From contig DATLAJ010000131.1 in the NCBI GenBank assembly GCA_035527515.1, positions 1-22,936 on the forward strand: a stretch of 22,936 bases of DNA, read 5' to 3'. Below, in pieces: positions 1 to 8,197 of the stretch (its first letter is position 1; each line of letters opens with the position of its first letter). A program made the translations under genes and the position numbers. The notes below the pieces were generated by a model. It saw nothing but the letters and a program-made list of their open reading frames with translations, made no database searches and was not told the DNA's origin. This stretch comes from a bacterium. Its GTDB lineage: Bacteria; B130-G9.

Positions 1-103
1 AGGTATCCCCCAAAACAACCCTATCAACCACTTGAGTCATGCCCTGAGATGGCGGAATCTGAAGGTCAATTGTTCTGTTCTCGAACATAATAGTTTCCGC
101 GAA

Positions 104-1516
104 TTAGTCGCCCTCGTTCACATCTATGCGGAGGGTCTCGAACTTGCGGTCGAGGGGGCCGATGAGCTTCTGCGTGTTGCGGCCGGTCATGCAGCCCCAG
201 AACGTGTAGCTCCCGGCCGGGATGCGCGCACGAGGCGCGGAGATGATTGTCGCGGTCTGGTTGTGCCCGGGACGAAGGTTCACCTGGACGGGATACGGCT
301 CAGGCTGCCAGTTCGGCCAGAATAGTAGCTCGCCGTTCAGCTCGAGCGCCACATACACGTCAACGCCAACGACCGGCCCGTTGTTTATCACCTGCGCCTC
401 AACCGCAATGCCCGCCGGCGTCTCCAGCCGGTGCAGCATCAGCCGCATCGGCGGCCAGCCCCCATCCGAGATCATGCTGATGCCCTCATTTGTACTTACA
501 ATCCACATGTTGCCATCGTAGTCGATGACAAGGGGTCGGTCTCGGAGGTAGCCGACACTACCAAGTCTGACGCCAATGGACCCATTGGACAGAAGACCAT
601 CTTCCATCGTATATGTACGCTCATCTTGGCCCCTAAATCGTGTGATCCCAATCGGATAACGATTACCCCACAGTGACGCAGTCCACAATGATCCAGCAGC
701 GTCGAGGGCTACCGTCCTGTAGCACACATCCCATGGGCACGGCTGCTCCAACCGGAACTCCTGGCCGTCGAAAAAACCCAGACCACAGTATGCCATCCAA
801 AGCCGGCCTTGAGAATCCTTTGCCCAAAGATCCTCAAGTGAGAGCCGAGGGGGAAGCCTGAAACGCTCAGTTTCATCCCTGTCCAAATCCAACTTGGCGA
901 GATGGAATCCCACATCACTTTCATAACACCCAAGCCAGCACTCGCGCGCAGAGACGATGACCGGCACGCCCATGATCCATCCGGAGGATTCTGACTTGAG
1001 GATCGGCGCTCCTCCCGCTACCAGCTCCCACACGGTTGCCGTCTCTTCCCAAAACGTGGGATTTCGAACCTTGCGATAGTAGTAGCTTGAGGTAGGGCAG
1101 GGATAGGTTTGACGAACATGGAACGTTATGCAGAAAACGCGCCCTTCAGCATCGAAGACCGCGCGAATATGGGGCTCGTCGTCCTCCAGCTGACCGTAGT
1201 CCGTCAGGCACAACCCCCCACCCGGCCAATACCTATACCGACAATTGTCAATATAGATTGCCCCGTCCGGCGAAATGGCCACATCGGGGGCGTATATCAA
1301 GACATCGTCTAGCCCATAAACGGTCTCAAGCTCGCCATCGCGTATCCGCATCAACTCGGAGCAGGTTGCGAACCATATACTGCCCTCTGCGTCAACGACC
1401 AGCCTTGAAACATACTCAGAGTAATTGAACGTGAAGACCTGCTCATCCTGCGCCATCACGCAGGAGCTGATTACCAAGAGTGCAGAGATACTTAGCAAAT
1501 ACTGTTTGGCGCCCAC
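104..1516 (-). CDS. Exported beta-propeller protein, probable lipoprotein
   Basis: The 470-residue product starts at GTG, with a GGAGGAGGG ribosome-binding site about 5 bases upstream. The N-terminus is a hydrophobic export signal (residues 4-22). It contains LVISSC, which could be a lipobox with Cys19, or be cleaved by signal peptidase I after VMAQ. Residues about 35-350 hold several short repeats of the pattern D-x-x-G-x-[IL]-W/Y/F (for example DAEGSIWFA, DSQGRLWMA, DAAGSLWTA, DYDGNMWIV). These are typical of the blades of two-component-regulator-type beta-propellers. No kinase, transmembrane helix or DNA-binding domain follows, so this is a free-standing propeller. Residues about 355-465 form a separate beta-rich domain (VDVYVAL, PGHNQTATI, PAGSYTFW) that resembles the C-terminus of the 1777-residue secreted protein in this window. 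The ligand and role are unknown. The gene appears to be transcribed on its own, 374 bases from asd. Confidence 0.8.
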   Translation of the reverse strand: MGAKQYLLSISALLVISSCVMAQDEQVFTFNYSEYVSRLVVDAEGSIWFATCSELMRIRDGELETVYGLDDVLIYAPDVAISPDGAIYIDNCRYRYWPGGGLCLTDYGQLEDDEPHIRAVFDAEGRVFCITFHVRQTYPCPTSSYYYRKVRNPTFWEETATVWELVAGGAPILKSESSGWIMGVPVIVSARECWLGCYESDVGFHLAKLDLDRDETERFRLPPRLSLEDLWAKDSQGRLWMAYCGLGFFDGQEFRLEQPCPWDVCYRTVALDAAGSLWTASLWGNRYPIGITRFRGQDERTYTMEDGLLSNGSIGVRLGSVGYLRDRPLVIDYDGNMWIVSTNEGISMISDGGWPPMRLMLHRLETPAGIAVEAQVINNGPVVGVDVYVALELNGELLFWPNWQPEPYPVQVNLRPGHNQTATIISAPRARIPAGSYTFWGCMTGRNTQKLIGPLDRKFETLRIDVNEGD

Positions 1517-1890
1517 TCTTTCCCTCCTCCTATATGACGAGTCTCATGGCCACTCGAGTTCGCAGATGACATGGCCTCTCCTTACATAGCCGTAACCAGA
1601 CGCTCTAGGGTGAGCGCTTGAGGGTCCGATAGCCGCTCAATTGGAGGCTGGGGCCGATGCCCCGGCGGTATCCGGATCTGGTATATGTGCCTCTGATATG
1701 GCCCAAAGGTGTCCTCGAATCCTCCCCTGCTTATTTTAGGTTATTTTGCCTACTATAAATCAACCTTGATTACAACGCAAAGCTCTCTGAACAACTTTAT
1801 CAAGCCGAATCTTGAGCGGGGCTAGAAACTTCTACGGCGAGGCGTGTTTGTCCGCTCTTTGAGGGGGGAACTCACGGCCAGAGCAGGGCT
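1517..1890. other. Intergenic region between asd and the propeller gene
   Basis: I find no convincing reading frame in these 374 bases. The stretch holds the 3' flank of asd and the leader of the propeller gene, both on the minus strand. A compact hairpin, GGGGC-CGAT-GCCCC, lies at 1650-1663. It is flanked by imperfectly complementary arms near 1626-1636 and 1664-1675, so a longer stem is possible. An AT-rich patch at about 1735-1780 could hold the propeller promoter, but no well-spaced -35/-10 pair stands out. I see no clear intrinsic terminator after asd. Confidence 0.5.
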
Positions 1891-2919
1891 TTAGATCAAC
1901 AGCTCCAATATCTGGACTGCGTTGAGGGCGGCGCCCTTGCGGAGATTGTCCATGACTGACCAGAGGTTGACGCCGAACTCGACGGTGTCGTCCAGCCTGA
2001 TCCTGCCGACGAAGACCTCGTCCTGCTCGCTGCATTCCGAGGGAAGCGGGTAGTCATTTTCGTCGCCTTCCGAATCGCCGACCCGTGCGGTTAGCACACC
2101 GTCCACAACCTTGAGTCCGGGGAAGGCGGAGAGGGCGTCCCGGACATCTTTGCGCGAGGCGCGTGATTTCAGGGAGATATTGAGGGACTGCGAGTGGCAG
2201 TGGAAGACGGGCACCCTGATGCAGGTAGGTGAGATAAGGATGTTTGGCTGGCCGAGTATCTTTGCCGTCTCGTCCACGAGCTTTCGCTCCTCCACGGAAT
2301 AGCCCTGCTCGTCGAAGTCGCCGATCTGAGGCAGTAGGTTGAATGCGATTCGGTAGGGGTATTCCTTGACCACAGGCTCCTTGAGCGTGAGCATGGCCAG
2401 CGACTGGGCGGCGAGTTCGTCCAGCGCCCTCTTGCCGGAGCCTGAGACCGACTGATATGTTGAAACGATGGCCCTTTTGACACCGAACTCGACGTTGATG
2501 GGGTGAAGGACCATTAGAAGCTGGATTGTTGAGCAGTTGGGGTTTGCGATGATGCCGTCATGGCGGCGGGCGAGGTTGCCGTTTATCTCAGGGATGACGA
2601 GAGGGACGTTCGGGGCCATCCTGAAGTGGGCGCTGTTGTCGATAACGACTGCGCCGGATTTGGCCGCGACAGGAGCGAACTTCTCGCTCACCTCGCAAGT
2701 TGCGGTGAAGATAGCGAAATCGACGTCCTCAAACGCGTCGCTGTCAAGCCGGCCAACCACGTGAGGTTCCCCAGCGAACTCCATTATTGTGCCGACCGAC
2801 TCCTCGGTTGCAAGCGGGATGATTTTGCGAATAGGGAGGTCTCTTTGCTCAAGGACTGCAAGGACTTCCTTGCCCACCAGGCCCGTCGCCCCCACGACCG
2901 CCACGTTGAACTGTTTCAT
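1891..2919 (-). CDS. asd: Aspartate-semialdehyde dehydrogenase
   Basis: This enzyme (342 residues, normal for the family) makes L-aspartate 4-semialdehyde from aspartyl phosphate with NADPH, in the cytoplasm. It is the branch point to lysine/diaminopimelate, threonine and methionine. The NADP-binding loop GATGLVGKEV is at residues 10-19. The catalytic cysteine is Cys129 in NPNCSTIQ. QSVSGSGK lies at about 156-163. The substrate-binding Arg235 and catalytic His242 sit in RVPVFHCHS at the usual seven-residue spacing. The residue before the His is Cys where Gly is common, and HSQ replaces the usual HSE; neither removes a catalytic residue. The start ATG overlaps the pssA stop (ATGA at 2916-2919), so the two are probably translationally coupled. 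AGAGG sits about 4 bases upstream of the ATG. Confidence 0.96.
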   Translation of the reverse strand: MKQFNVAVVGATGLVGKEVLAVLEQRDLPIRKIIPLATEESVGTIMEFAGEPHVVGRLDSDAFEDVDFAIFTATCEVSEKFAPVAAKSGAVVIDNSAHFRMAPNVPLVIPEINGNLARRHDGIIANPNCSTIQLLMVLHPINVEFGVKRAIVSTYQSVSGSGKRALDELAAQSLAMLTLKEPVVKEYPYRIAFNLLPQIGDFDEQGYSVEERKLVDETAKILGQPNILISPTCIRVPVFHCHSQSLNISLKSRASRKDVRDALSAFPGLKVVDGVLTARVGDSEGDENDYPLPSECSEQDEVFVGRIRLDDTVEFGVNLWSVMDNLRKGAALNAVQILELLI

Positions 2920-3728
2920 GGGACCTCTTGTTGCTCGAGTGCCCCGCGCCGTTCGCGTCTTTTTATCATGGACGTCTCAACCAGTCCCAAAACGAGGTAT
3001 CCGAAGGCGAGAATGAAGGGCATCGTTCCGGGGAACGAGGCGAGGACTATCACACCCGCGACGACAAGTATCATGGTCCCGAACGGGTGCATCTTGGCGA
3101 AGTCGAACTCCTTGAAGGAACGGTATTTGACGTTCGAGATCATGAGATAGGACACGCAGACAAACACGATGAGAAATAGAACCTTCAGGAAAGTCCCGAC
3201 CGGCTCACCATCTGCGAGCAGAACGGACGTTGCTACCACAAGCCCCGCGGCCGGAGTCGGCAGCCCTAGGAAGAACTTGGGCTCGGCGGTCTTGCACCGA
3301 GTGTTGAACCGCGCCAGCCTCAACACGGCGCAGATCAGGTAGGCGAACGCAACCACCCCGCCGGCTCTGCCAAAACTCGATAGGGCCCAGTGATAGGCAA
3401 GAATGACCGGTGCAACACCGAATGAGATAACATCGGCCATCGAGTCGAACTCGACTCCGAACTCACTCGTTGTCTTGGTGAGCCTTGCGACTCGGCCATC
3501 AAAGGTGTCAACCACGGCGGCGACGACAATTGCGACCGAGGCGGCAAAGAACCTGCCCTTCATCGCCCACATTACAGCATAGAAGCCGCACAGCACGTTC
3601 GCCGTGGTTAGAATGCCGGGCAGCAAGCTGATGCGTATCTTGATTCTCCTACGCCTCGGCTCCTGCTGCGACGGACGTTGCTCACGTTTAGTGCGTCGTC
3701 CAGAACTCGTTATGCGCCGCGCCGCCAT
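2916..3728 (-). CDS. pssA: CDP-diacylglycerol--serine O-phosphatidyltransferase
   Basis: This integral membrane enzyme of 270 residues makes phosphatidylserine from CDP-diacylglycerol and L-serine, the step before decarboxylation to phosphatidylethanolamine. The CDP-alcohol phosphatidyltransferase signature DG-x2-AR-x8-G-x3-D-x3-D is complete: D77 G78, A81 R82, G91, D95, D99. The first 32 residues are very basic and hydrophilic, a cytosolic extension before the first membrane segment (LLPGILTTANVLCGFYAV). Further hydrophobic segments run through the C-terminal half. The gene follows psd by 27 bases, and its TGA overlaps the asd ATG. The psd-pssA pair is a classical arrangement for this type II (non-E. 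coli-like) synthase. Confidence 0.95.
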   Translation of the reverse strand: MAARRITSSGRRTKREQRPSQQEPRRRRIKIRISLLPGILTTANVLCGFYAVMWAMKGRFFAASVAIVVAAVVDTFDGRVARLTKTTSEFGVEFDSMADVISFGVAPVILAYHWALSSFGRAGGVVAFAYLICAVLRLARFNTRCKTAEPKFFLGLPTPAAGLVVATSVLLADGEPVGTFLKVLFLIVFVCVSYLMISNVKYRSFKEFDFAKMHPFGTMILVVAGVIVLASFPGTMPFILAFGYLVLGLVETSMIKRRERRGALEQQEVP

Positions 3729-3755
3729 CTAGGAGTTACCTCACCCTCGTCCGTG

Positions 3756-4436
3756 TTATCCAGTCACGTGCTCTTGGGTGAGCACGCGCCGCCTGCCTAT
3801 TGCGTCCACCCCCGCCTTGACCCTGTCGCCCGCCTTGACCAAAACCTCATACGTCGAGGGGACGAGAACATCAACACGAGAGCCGAACTTGATCATCCCT
3901 ATCCTCTGCCCGGCTCGGACCCGGTCTCCTTGCTTGATTCGGCACACGATGCGCCTCGCCACGATGCCGGCAACCTGCACGCATGAAAATGTGTCGCCAA
4001 GGGTGTCAACGAGCTCGATGTTTGTTCGTTCGTTGACCTCACTTGCGCGCTGATTGAACGCGGCAAGGAACCGGCCGGGCGTGTGCTGCACGCTCGTTAC
4101 GCCTCCAGTGATCGGTGAGCGGTTGATGTGGCAATTGAACAGCGACATGAATATGCACACTTTTGTGCCAGGTTTGTCGCCAGCATGCGACGGCGCCACC
4201 TCGCTAACCGCAATTACCTTGCCGTCCGCGGGAGATACAACATGCTCATCTTTGGCCTGAACCTCTCGATTTGGGTCGCGAAAGAAAGCCGCAACAAAAA
4301 CAGAAGCCACGAAAGCAAGAGCGGCAACGATATGCAGGTTGAGCAAGGCGAGCACAATCGACACCGCCAGAATAAGCAGAACGTAGGGCAGACCCTCTAT
4401 GGCTATGGGAAAATGCACTGTTTGTCTCGATCTCAT
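3756..4436 (-). CDS. psd: Phosphatidylserine decarboxylase, short (archaeal-type) proenzyme
   Basis: It decarboxylates phosphatidylserine to phosphatidylethanolamine at the inner membrane. From the ATG at 4436 the product has 226 residues, as expected for the short family whose members start with a motif like F-P-I-A-x-E-G followed by two hydrophobic segments (LPYVLLILAVSIVLALL and a second at about 37-52). SPADGKV lies at about 68-74, and FMSLFNCHINRSP at about 96-108. The self-processing site is Gly185-Ser186 in IKFGSRVDV, where the Ser becomes the pyruvoyl group. The open frame continues upstream to a GTG at 4508, but those 24 extra residues lack family character and a ribosome-binding site, so I prefer 4436. 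It is followed closely by pssA, which makes its substrate. Confidence 0.92.
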   Translation of the reverse strand: MRSRQTVHFPIAIEGLPYVLLILAVSIVLALLNLHIVAALAFVASVFVAAFFRDPNREVQAKDEHVVSPADGKVIAVSEVAPSHAGDKPGTKVCIFMSLFNCHINRSPITGGVTSVQHTPGRFLAAFNQRASEVNERTNIELVDTLGDTFSCVQVAGIVARRIVCRIKQGDRVRAGQRIGMIKFGSRVDVLVPSTYEVLVKAGDRVKAGVDAIGRRRVLTQEHVTG

Positions 4437-4558
4437 CGTATAAGGCCACGTTCTCCAGACCGAAAAACGGACCACCCCCAAATATGGCCTGCGGCGGGCC
4501 TCTTCCACAATCGGTCCCAGCCCGTCGTGTCAAACACTAAGCTTAAATAAACACCGAA

Positions 4559-4798
4559 CTACGAGGCGCTCTTCTGCTCCTCTGCGAACTGTCTCATCGT
4601 CTGATACATCTCATCTTTGACCTTCAGCTTCAACTTCTTGAGCCGTTTCTCTTCCATTTCATTTTCCAGTGAATGGTCTGAACTCTCGGACAGAGCGACC
4701 AGTTTCTTGTCCAGCGAACTGTGCATCTCCTCGAGCTTCCGGAAACTCTCTGACTCGGCTCTCAAAGCTTCCCGAAGTGATGTATCGTCCATGTTCAT
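4559..4798 (-). CDS. DUF465/YdcH-like small coiled-coil protein
   Basis: This 79-residue, highly charged, all-helical protein has a heptad-like layout. The core pattern (LEEMHSSLDKKL, then EEKRLKKLKLKVKDEM) matches the DUF465/YdcH family of small helical-hairpin proteins, whose function is unknown. The ATG at 4798 is chosen because AGGAGG stands 8 bases upstream; an in-frame ATG at 4792 is less well placed. It lies 72 bases after the S4-domain gene and 122 bases before psd on the same strand, so it is probably co-transcribed with the folding genes. There is no signal peptide, so it is probably cytoplasmic. Confidence 0.8.
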   Translation of the reverse strand: MNMDDTSLREALRAESESFRKLEEMHSSLDKKLVALSESSDHSLENEMEEKRLKKLKLKVKDEMYQTMRQFAEEQKSAS

Positions 4799-4870
4799 TC
4801 AAAAGGCCTCCTGTTTATGTGTTCTTTCTAAACTCGATGTCGGCAGCCGATGGATGCCGCGCTAACACAG

Positions 4871-5152
4871 TCACGGGTGTCCCTGCGAAGCTAGATTGTC
4901 ATTAGATTCCTCCAGCACTTCATAGCATTCGTTTGCTCGCGTTTTATTGAACGATTTTGCAGGCAGCTCGAGCACCTTGAGCGTTTTAAGATGTCCCCGC
5001 TTGCTTATCTCGATATGGTCTCCAACTTGCACGGCTCGCCCTGCCTTGGCGACGTTGCCGTTGACTTTCACACAGCCCTGGTCGCATAGCTCCTTGGCAA
5101 ACGCGCGGCGCTTAGCGATCGAGCTAGCTTTTAAGAATACGTCAAGGCGCAT
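4871..5152 (-). CDS. S4-domain RNA-binding protein (RqcP/HslR-like)
   Basis: The 93-residue product consists mostly of one S4 RNA-binding domain: MRLDVFLKASSIAKRR, then AKELCDQGCVKVNG and KAGRAVQVGDHIEI. This layout is shared by bacterial HslR (heat-shock ribosome-associated) and RqcP/YabO (stalled 50S quality control). The sequence alone does not separate the two; the short length without a long basic tail leans to RqcP. Either would act on free or stalled large ribosomal subunits. The ATG overlaps the end of the SurA-like gene by 11 bases, indicating translational coupling in an operon that also holds prfB. The last 20 residues are acidic and unlike the domain. Confidence 0.85.
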   Translation of the reverse strand: MRLDVFLKASSIAKRRAFAKELCDQGCVKVNGNVAKAGRAVQVGDHIEISKRGHLKTLKVLELPAKSFNKTRANECYEVLEESNDNLASQGHP

Positions 5153-6146
5153 CGAGCATAACCCTCACGTAGCTTTTGGCCCTAAGTCCTTTGATGAAGG
5201 CGTCGTAGCGACTCTCGAACTGCTGTGCGTAAAGCTGTTCTCGTATCTGCTGCTTCAGTTTGGGGGTCATCGCAGCATCTCCGCCCTGCCTGCCAAGGAG
5301 CCGGACGATATGAAACCCCATGGGGCTCTTGATGATGCCGCTCACGTCGCCGACTTTCATCCCAAACAAAACTCTCGAGAGCGAGGGAAACATCTCGTCC
5401 CTGCCCAGGAACCCCAACCCTTCACAGCTCTTGAGCGCATCCTTAACGGATTGACACACCTTGTCGAACGGATCGCCCATCTGAAGCCGCATCAGCGCAC
5501 GCTCAGCGGCCGACTTGGCGGCCGCGACCTGGGACGCATCCTCGAAATCAGCAACCCTAAACAGTATCTGGGCAAAATTGACCCGCTCCGACGAGGCGAT
5601 AATGTCCTTGTTCTTCTCGGTGTAGGCAATGATCTGCTCCTCCGAGATGTCGATCAGTGAGCGCACCTTGCCGTCGAGTATGGCCTGCTCCATATATTCA
5701 TCCTCAAACAGGGCCTTCAGTGATGGGAGCGTGAGACCCTCTTCAGCCAGCATCCGCTCAAACTTCTCGGTTGACCCGGCGCCGAGCCTCTTCATCGTGT
5801 GGTCGATTCTCTTCTGGATGAGCGCCTCGCCCGGGGAGACCCCCATTCGCCTCGCCTCGGAGACGATCAGACGTCTATCGATTAGAAGGTTAAGAACCTC
5901 ACGTTCTCGCTGCATAAGGCTCTCCGCTCTTTGGCTTGAGCGTGGTTGCTTCTTAAGGGACCGATACTTGTCGTCGGAGGATAGAGCCCGCACAAGCTCG
6001 TATTGGGTAACGACCTCACTGTTGACTATCGCGACGATCCTGTCGGCGAGCTCCCGTTCTGGCGACTCTTTTGCGAAAGCAACCCCTTGCAGCATCGCTA
6101 GAACCAGCACCGCCAGCAGCACCGATAGGCAGACTAGGGAACGCAT
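5142..6146 (-). CDS. SurA-like periplasmic peptidyl-prolyl isomerase/chaperone
   Basis: The 334-residue protein begins with a clear Sec signal peptide (MRSLVCLSVLLAVLVLAML...AFA, cleavage near residue 25). Next comes a SurA N-terminal-like region (about 30-165) opening with DRIVAIVNSEVVTQYEL, which is typical of SurA. One PpiC/parvulin domain follows at about 190-285 (FAQILFRV, GLGFLGRDEMFP, GFHIVRLLGR). E. coli SurA has two parvulin domains; this shorter form has one. The role is outer-membrane protein folding in the periplasm. The frame stays open to 6200, but the ATG at 6146 puts the signal peptide at the true N-terminus, has GCGAGGG upstream and avoids overlap with the preceding gene. It sits 17 bases after the PpiC lipoprotein gene and overlaps the S4 gene. 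Confidence 0.9.
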   Translation of the reverse strand: MRSLVCLSVLLAVLVLAMLQGVAFAKESPERELADRIVAIVNSEVVTQYELVRALSSDDKYRSLKKQPRSSQRAESLMQREREVLNLLIDRRLIVSEARRMGVSPGEALIQKRIDHTMKRLGAGSTEKFERMLAEEGLTLPSLKALFEDEYMEQAILDGKVRSLIDISEEQIIAYTEKNKDIIASSERVNFAQILFRVADFEDASQVAAAKSAAERALMRLQMGDPFDKVCQSVKDALKSCEGLGFLGRDEMFPSLSRVLFGMKVGDVSGIIKSPMGFHIVRLLGRQGGDAAMTPKLKQQIREQLYAQQFESRYDAFIKGLRAKSYVRVMLDAP

Positions 6147-6163
6147 CAGCCCTCGCCCGAGCA

Positions 6164-7090
6164 CTACACAATCTCCTCCGGAAAAAGCTTGACCCTCCAC
6201 TTCATCTTAAGCTCCTTCACCCATTCATCATACCGAACTTTCGCTTTTTGGGCAAAGACCTTTGCTCTCACCTTGTCCTTCACCTCATCAAAGGGAGGAA
6301 TTCGCGACTTTTTTATCTTTTCCACCTTAAAAATGTGGTAGCCAAAGGAAGTGTGCACAACCTTGCTATCCTCACCCTCTGAAAGCTCAAATATCGGCGT
6401 CTGGAGCTCGACCGGCAGATCGCCTCGTTTGACCCACCCTAGGTCGCCCCCTTGCGCCGCCTCAGGCGCCACCGAATACTCAGCGGCCAGGCTTTCAAAG
6501 CTCCGCTTTCGGCGGGATAGCAGCCGAAGTATCTGCTTAGCGGTCTCGTCATTCTGCACGAGAATCTGACGCGCCTTAACCTGGCGAGGCACCCGGAAAT
6601 CCGAGCTGTGGTTTGCGTAATACTCGCCCAGCTCATCATCCGACACCTCGATCTTTTCAGTTACATTGGTGTCGATCAGATTCGACCGAATCAGGTCTGC
6701 CTTGGCCTGATTGAGCCACTCGGCATAGCTGAGGCCACTCTGCGCAAGATACTCGTCAAACTGCCCCAAACCGTAAGCCTTCTTCAGCTCCTGGACGTAG
6801 TCAGCCAGCTCAGCATGAGTGAAGCTGATCCCGCTTTGTTTCGCCTCTTGCATAATCACCTTCTGCAAGGCCATGTCCTCCAGGTAAGTCCTCGCCTCGC
6901 GGTAGTTGGCTTTGGCGAAACCAGACAGGAACTCATCCCTAGTTATCACGCCCGAGCCGAACTGCGCCACCAGCCTCGGCGGCTTGGCGACCGGCCTCTC
7001 ACTTGTGCAGCCTGTCTCAATCGCAGCAAGAAGCAAATATACTGCGCAACCAAAGAGCGCAAGTCTGCGACTGCTAAACCGCTCGTGCAT
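6164..7090 (-). CDS. PpiC-type peptidyl-prolyl isomerase, probable lipoprotein
   Basis: This is a 308-residue exported foldase. The N-terminus has basic residues, then a hydrophobic stretch (LALFGCAVYLLLAA) ending in IETGC. Cys28 is a plausible but non-ideal lipidation site. Residues about 45-160 are a helical SurA/PrsA-like chaperone segment (VITRDEFLSGF, DDELGEYYANH). A parvulin domain follows at about 167-260 (VKARQILV, GGDLGWVKRGDLP, FELSEGE, SFGYHIFKVEKI). It probably assists folding of secreted or outer-membrane proteins. It starts 2 bases after the prfB stop, and its GGAG ribosome-binding site lies within the end of prfB. The next gene is a second parvulin, so the pair may share clients. 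Confidence 0.88.
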   Translation of the reverse strand: MHERFSSRRLALFGCAVYLLLAAIETGCTSERPVAKPPRLVAQFGSGVITRDEFLSGFAKANYREARTYLEDMALQKVIMQEAKQSGISFTHAELADYVQELKKAYGLGQFDEYLAQSGLSYAEWLNQAKADLIRSNLIDTNVTEKIEVSDDELGEYYANHSSDFRVPRQVKARQILVQNDETAKQILRLLSRRKRSFESLAAEYSVAPEAAQGGDLGWVKRGDLPVELQTPIFELSEGEDSKVVHTSFGYHIFKVEKIKKSRIPPFDEVKDKVRAKVFAQKAKVRYDEWVKELKMKWRVKLFPEEIV

Positions 7091-7092
7091 TT

Positions 7093-8197
7093 TTAACTCC
7101 GGTTCTCCCTAGTGAGAAATGCCCGAATAAACGGGTCTATATATCCATCCAGAACAGCATCGACGTTCCCCACGTCAACATTAGTCCTGTGGTCCTTGGC
7201 CATTTGATATGGCTGTAGGACGTAAGAACGGATCTGGCTGCCCCAGGCGATCTCCTTCTTGGCGTTGTGCTCGTCCTGTTCAACCTTTCGCCTCTTGTCC
7301 AGCTCCAGCTGATACAGATTGGACTTGAGTATCTTCATCGCGAGCTCCCGGTTGCGATGCTGCGAGCGCTCGTTCTGACATTGTGCCACAACGCCCGTTG
7401 GGATGTGCGTTATCCGAACGGCAGAATCTGCTGTATTGACGTGCTGACCGCCTTTCCCGCTGGCATGGAAGGTATCAATCCGTAGGTCCTTCTCCTCGAT
7501 ATCGATCTTGATCGAATCGTCAACCTCTGGCGTGACCGAGACCGCCACGAACGAAGTGTGCCGCCGACGATTGGCATCGAAAGGAGATATCCGAACCAGC
7601 CGATGAACGCCTGTTTCGCCCTTTAAGTAGCCGTATGCATGAAGCCCTGTTACCAGAATCACCACGCTCTTGATGCCGGCCTCATCCCCAGGCAATCGGT
7701 CGAGAATCTCGCATTTGTAGCCACCTCTCTCTCCCCAGTGAAGATACATCCGCATCAGCATCTCGGCCCAATCCTGCGCCTCGGTTCCGCCGGCACCGGG
7801 CTGAATCTGAATAATGGCGTTCTTGCCGTCGCTTTCGCCGCTAAGAAGTGCTCTTACCTCCATATCAGAGAGCAGGTCCCTCATCGCCCGGACCTCGCCC
7901 GCTACCTCTGCCAGAACCGCTGCGTCGCCCTCCGAGGCGCCTAGCTCCGCCATCACGGACGCATCCTCAAATCGCGCAGTTAGGGCGGAAAACTCCTCCA
8001 CCCGCTTGGCGAACGTGCCCCGCTGCTTCATCAGCTCACCAGCCGCAGCTGGGTCCAGCCAGACATCCTCCGACTTCAGCTTCTCATCAAGCTCCTTCAC
8101 CTTCTGCTCGGCGCCATCTACGTCAAAGATACCCCCGTACTGTCTCAATCCGGCTCGAGAGCTCCCGAAGCTGCTGCTCTATCTCTTGCGCTTCCAA
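7093..8197 (-). CDS. prfB: Peptide chain release factor 2, needs programmed +1 frameshift
   Basis: RF2 ends translation at UGA and UAA. The gene is in two overlapping frames. Frame one starts at TTG (8195-8197), 6 bases after GAGGAGG, and reads MEAQEIEQQLRELSSRIETV then RGYL up to a TGA at 8123-8125. Slipping +1 at CTT-T continues with GAC into a long frame of 343 residues ending at 7093, for 367 residues in total (RF2 is usually about 365). The N-terminus LSSRIETVRGYLD matches RF2. The stop-recognition loop SPF lies in RISPFDANRRR, and the catalytic GGQ in SGKGGQHVN. A frame beginning at TTG 8148 without the shift would lose the start of the N-terminal helix. The shift gives the usual autoregulation, because low RF2 favours slipping at UGA. 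Confidence 0.96.
8122..8137 (-). promoter_or_regulatory. prfB: prfB programmed +1 frameshift site
   Basis: The minus strand reads CGGGGGTATCTTTGAC. A Shine-Dalgarno-like GGGGG (8132-8136) stands 3 bases before the slippery CTT (8126-8128), followed by the in-frame stop TGA (8123-8125) and then C. Apart from the first base this is the same word as the E. coli prfB site (AGGGGGTATCTTTGAC), with identical spacing. It sets RF2 synthesis by RF2 level. Confidence 0.96.

Noticed and set aside
4437-4508. Upstream GTG extension of psd
   Set aside because: The 24 extra residues are not family-like and lack a ribosome-binding site. The ATG at 4436 gives the conserved short Psd N-terminus.
6147-6200. 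18-residue N-terminal extension of the SurA-like protein
   Set aside because: It would overlap the preceding gene and put a polar stretch before the signal peptide. ATG 6146 gives a proper Sec signal.
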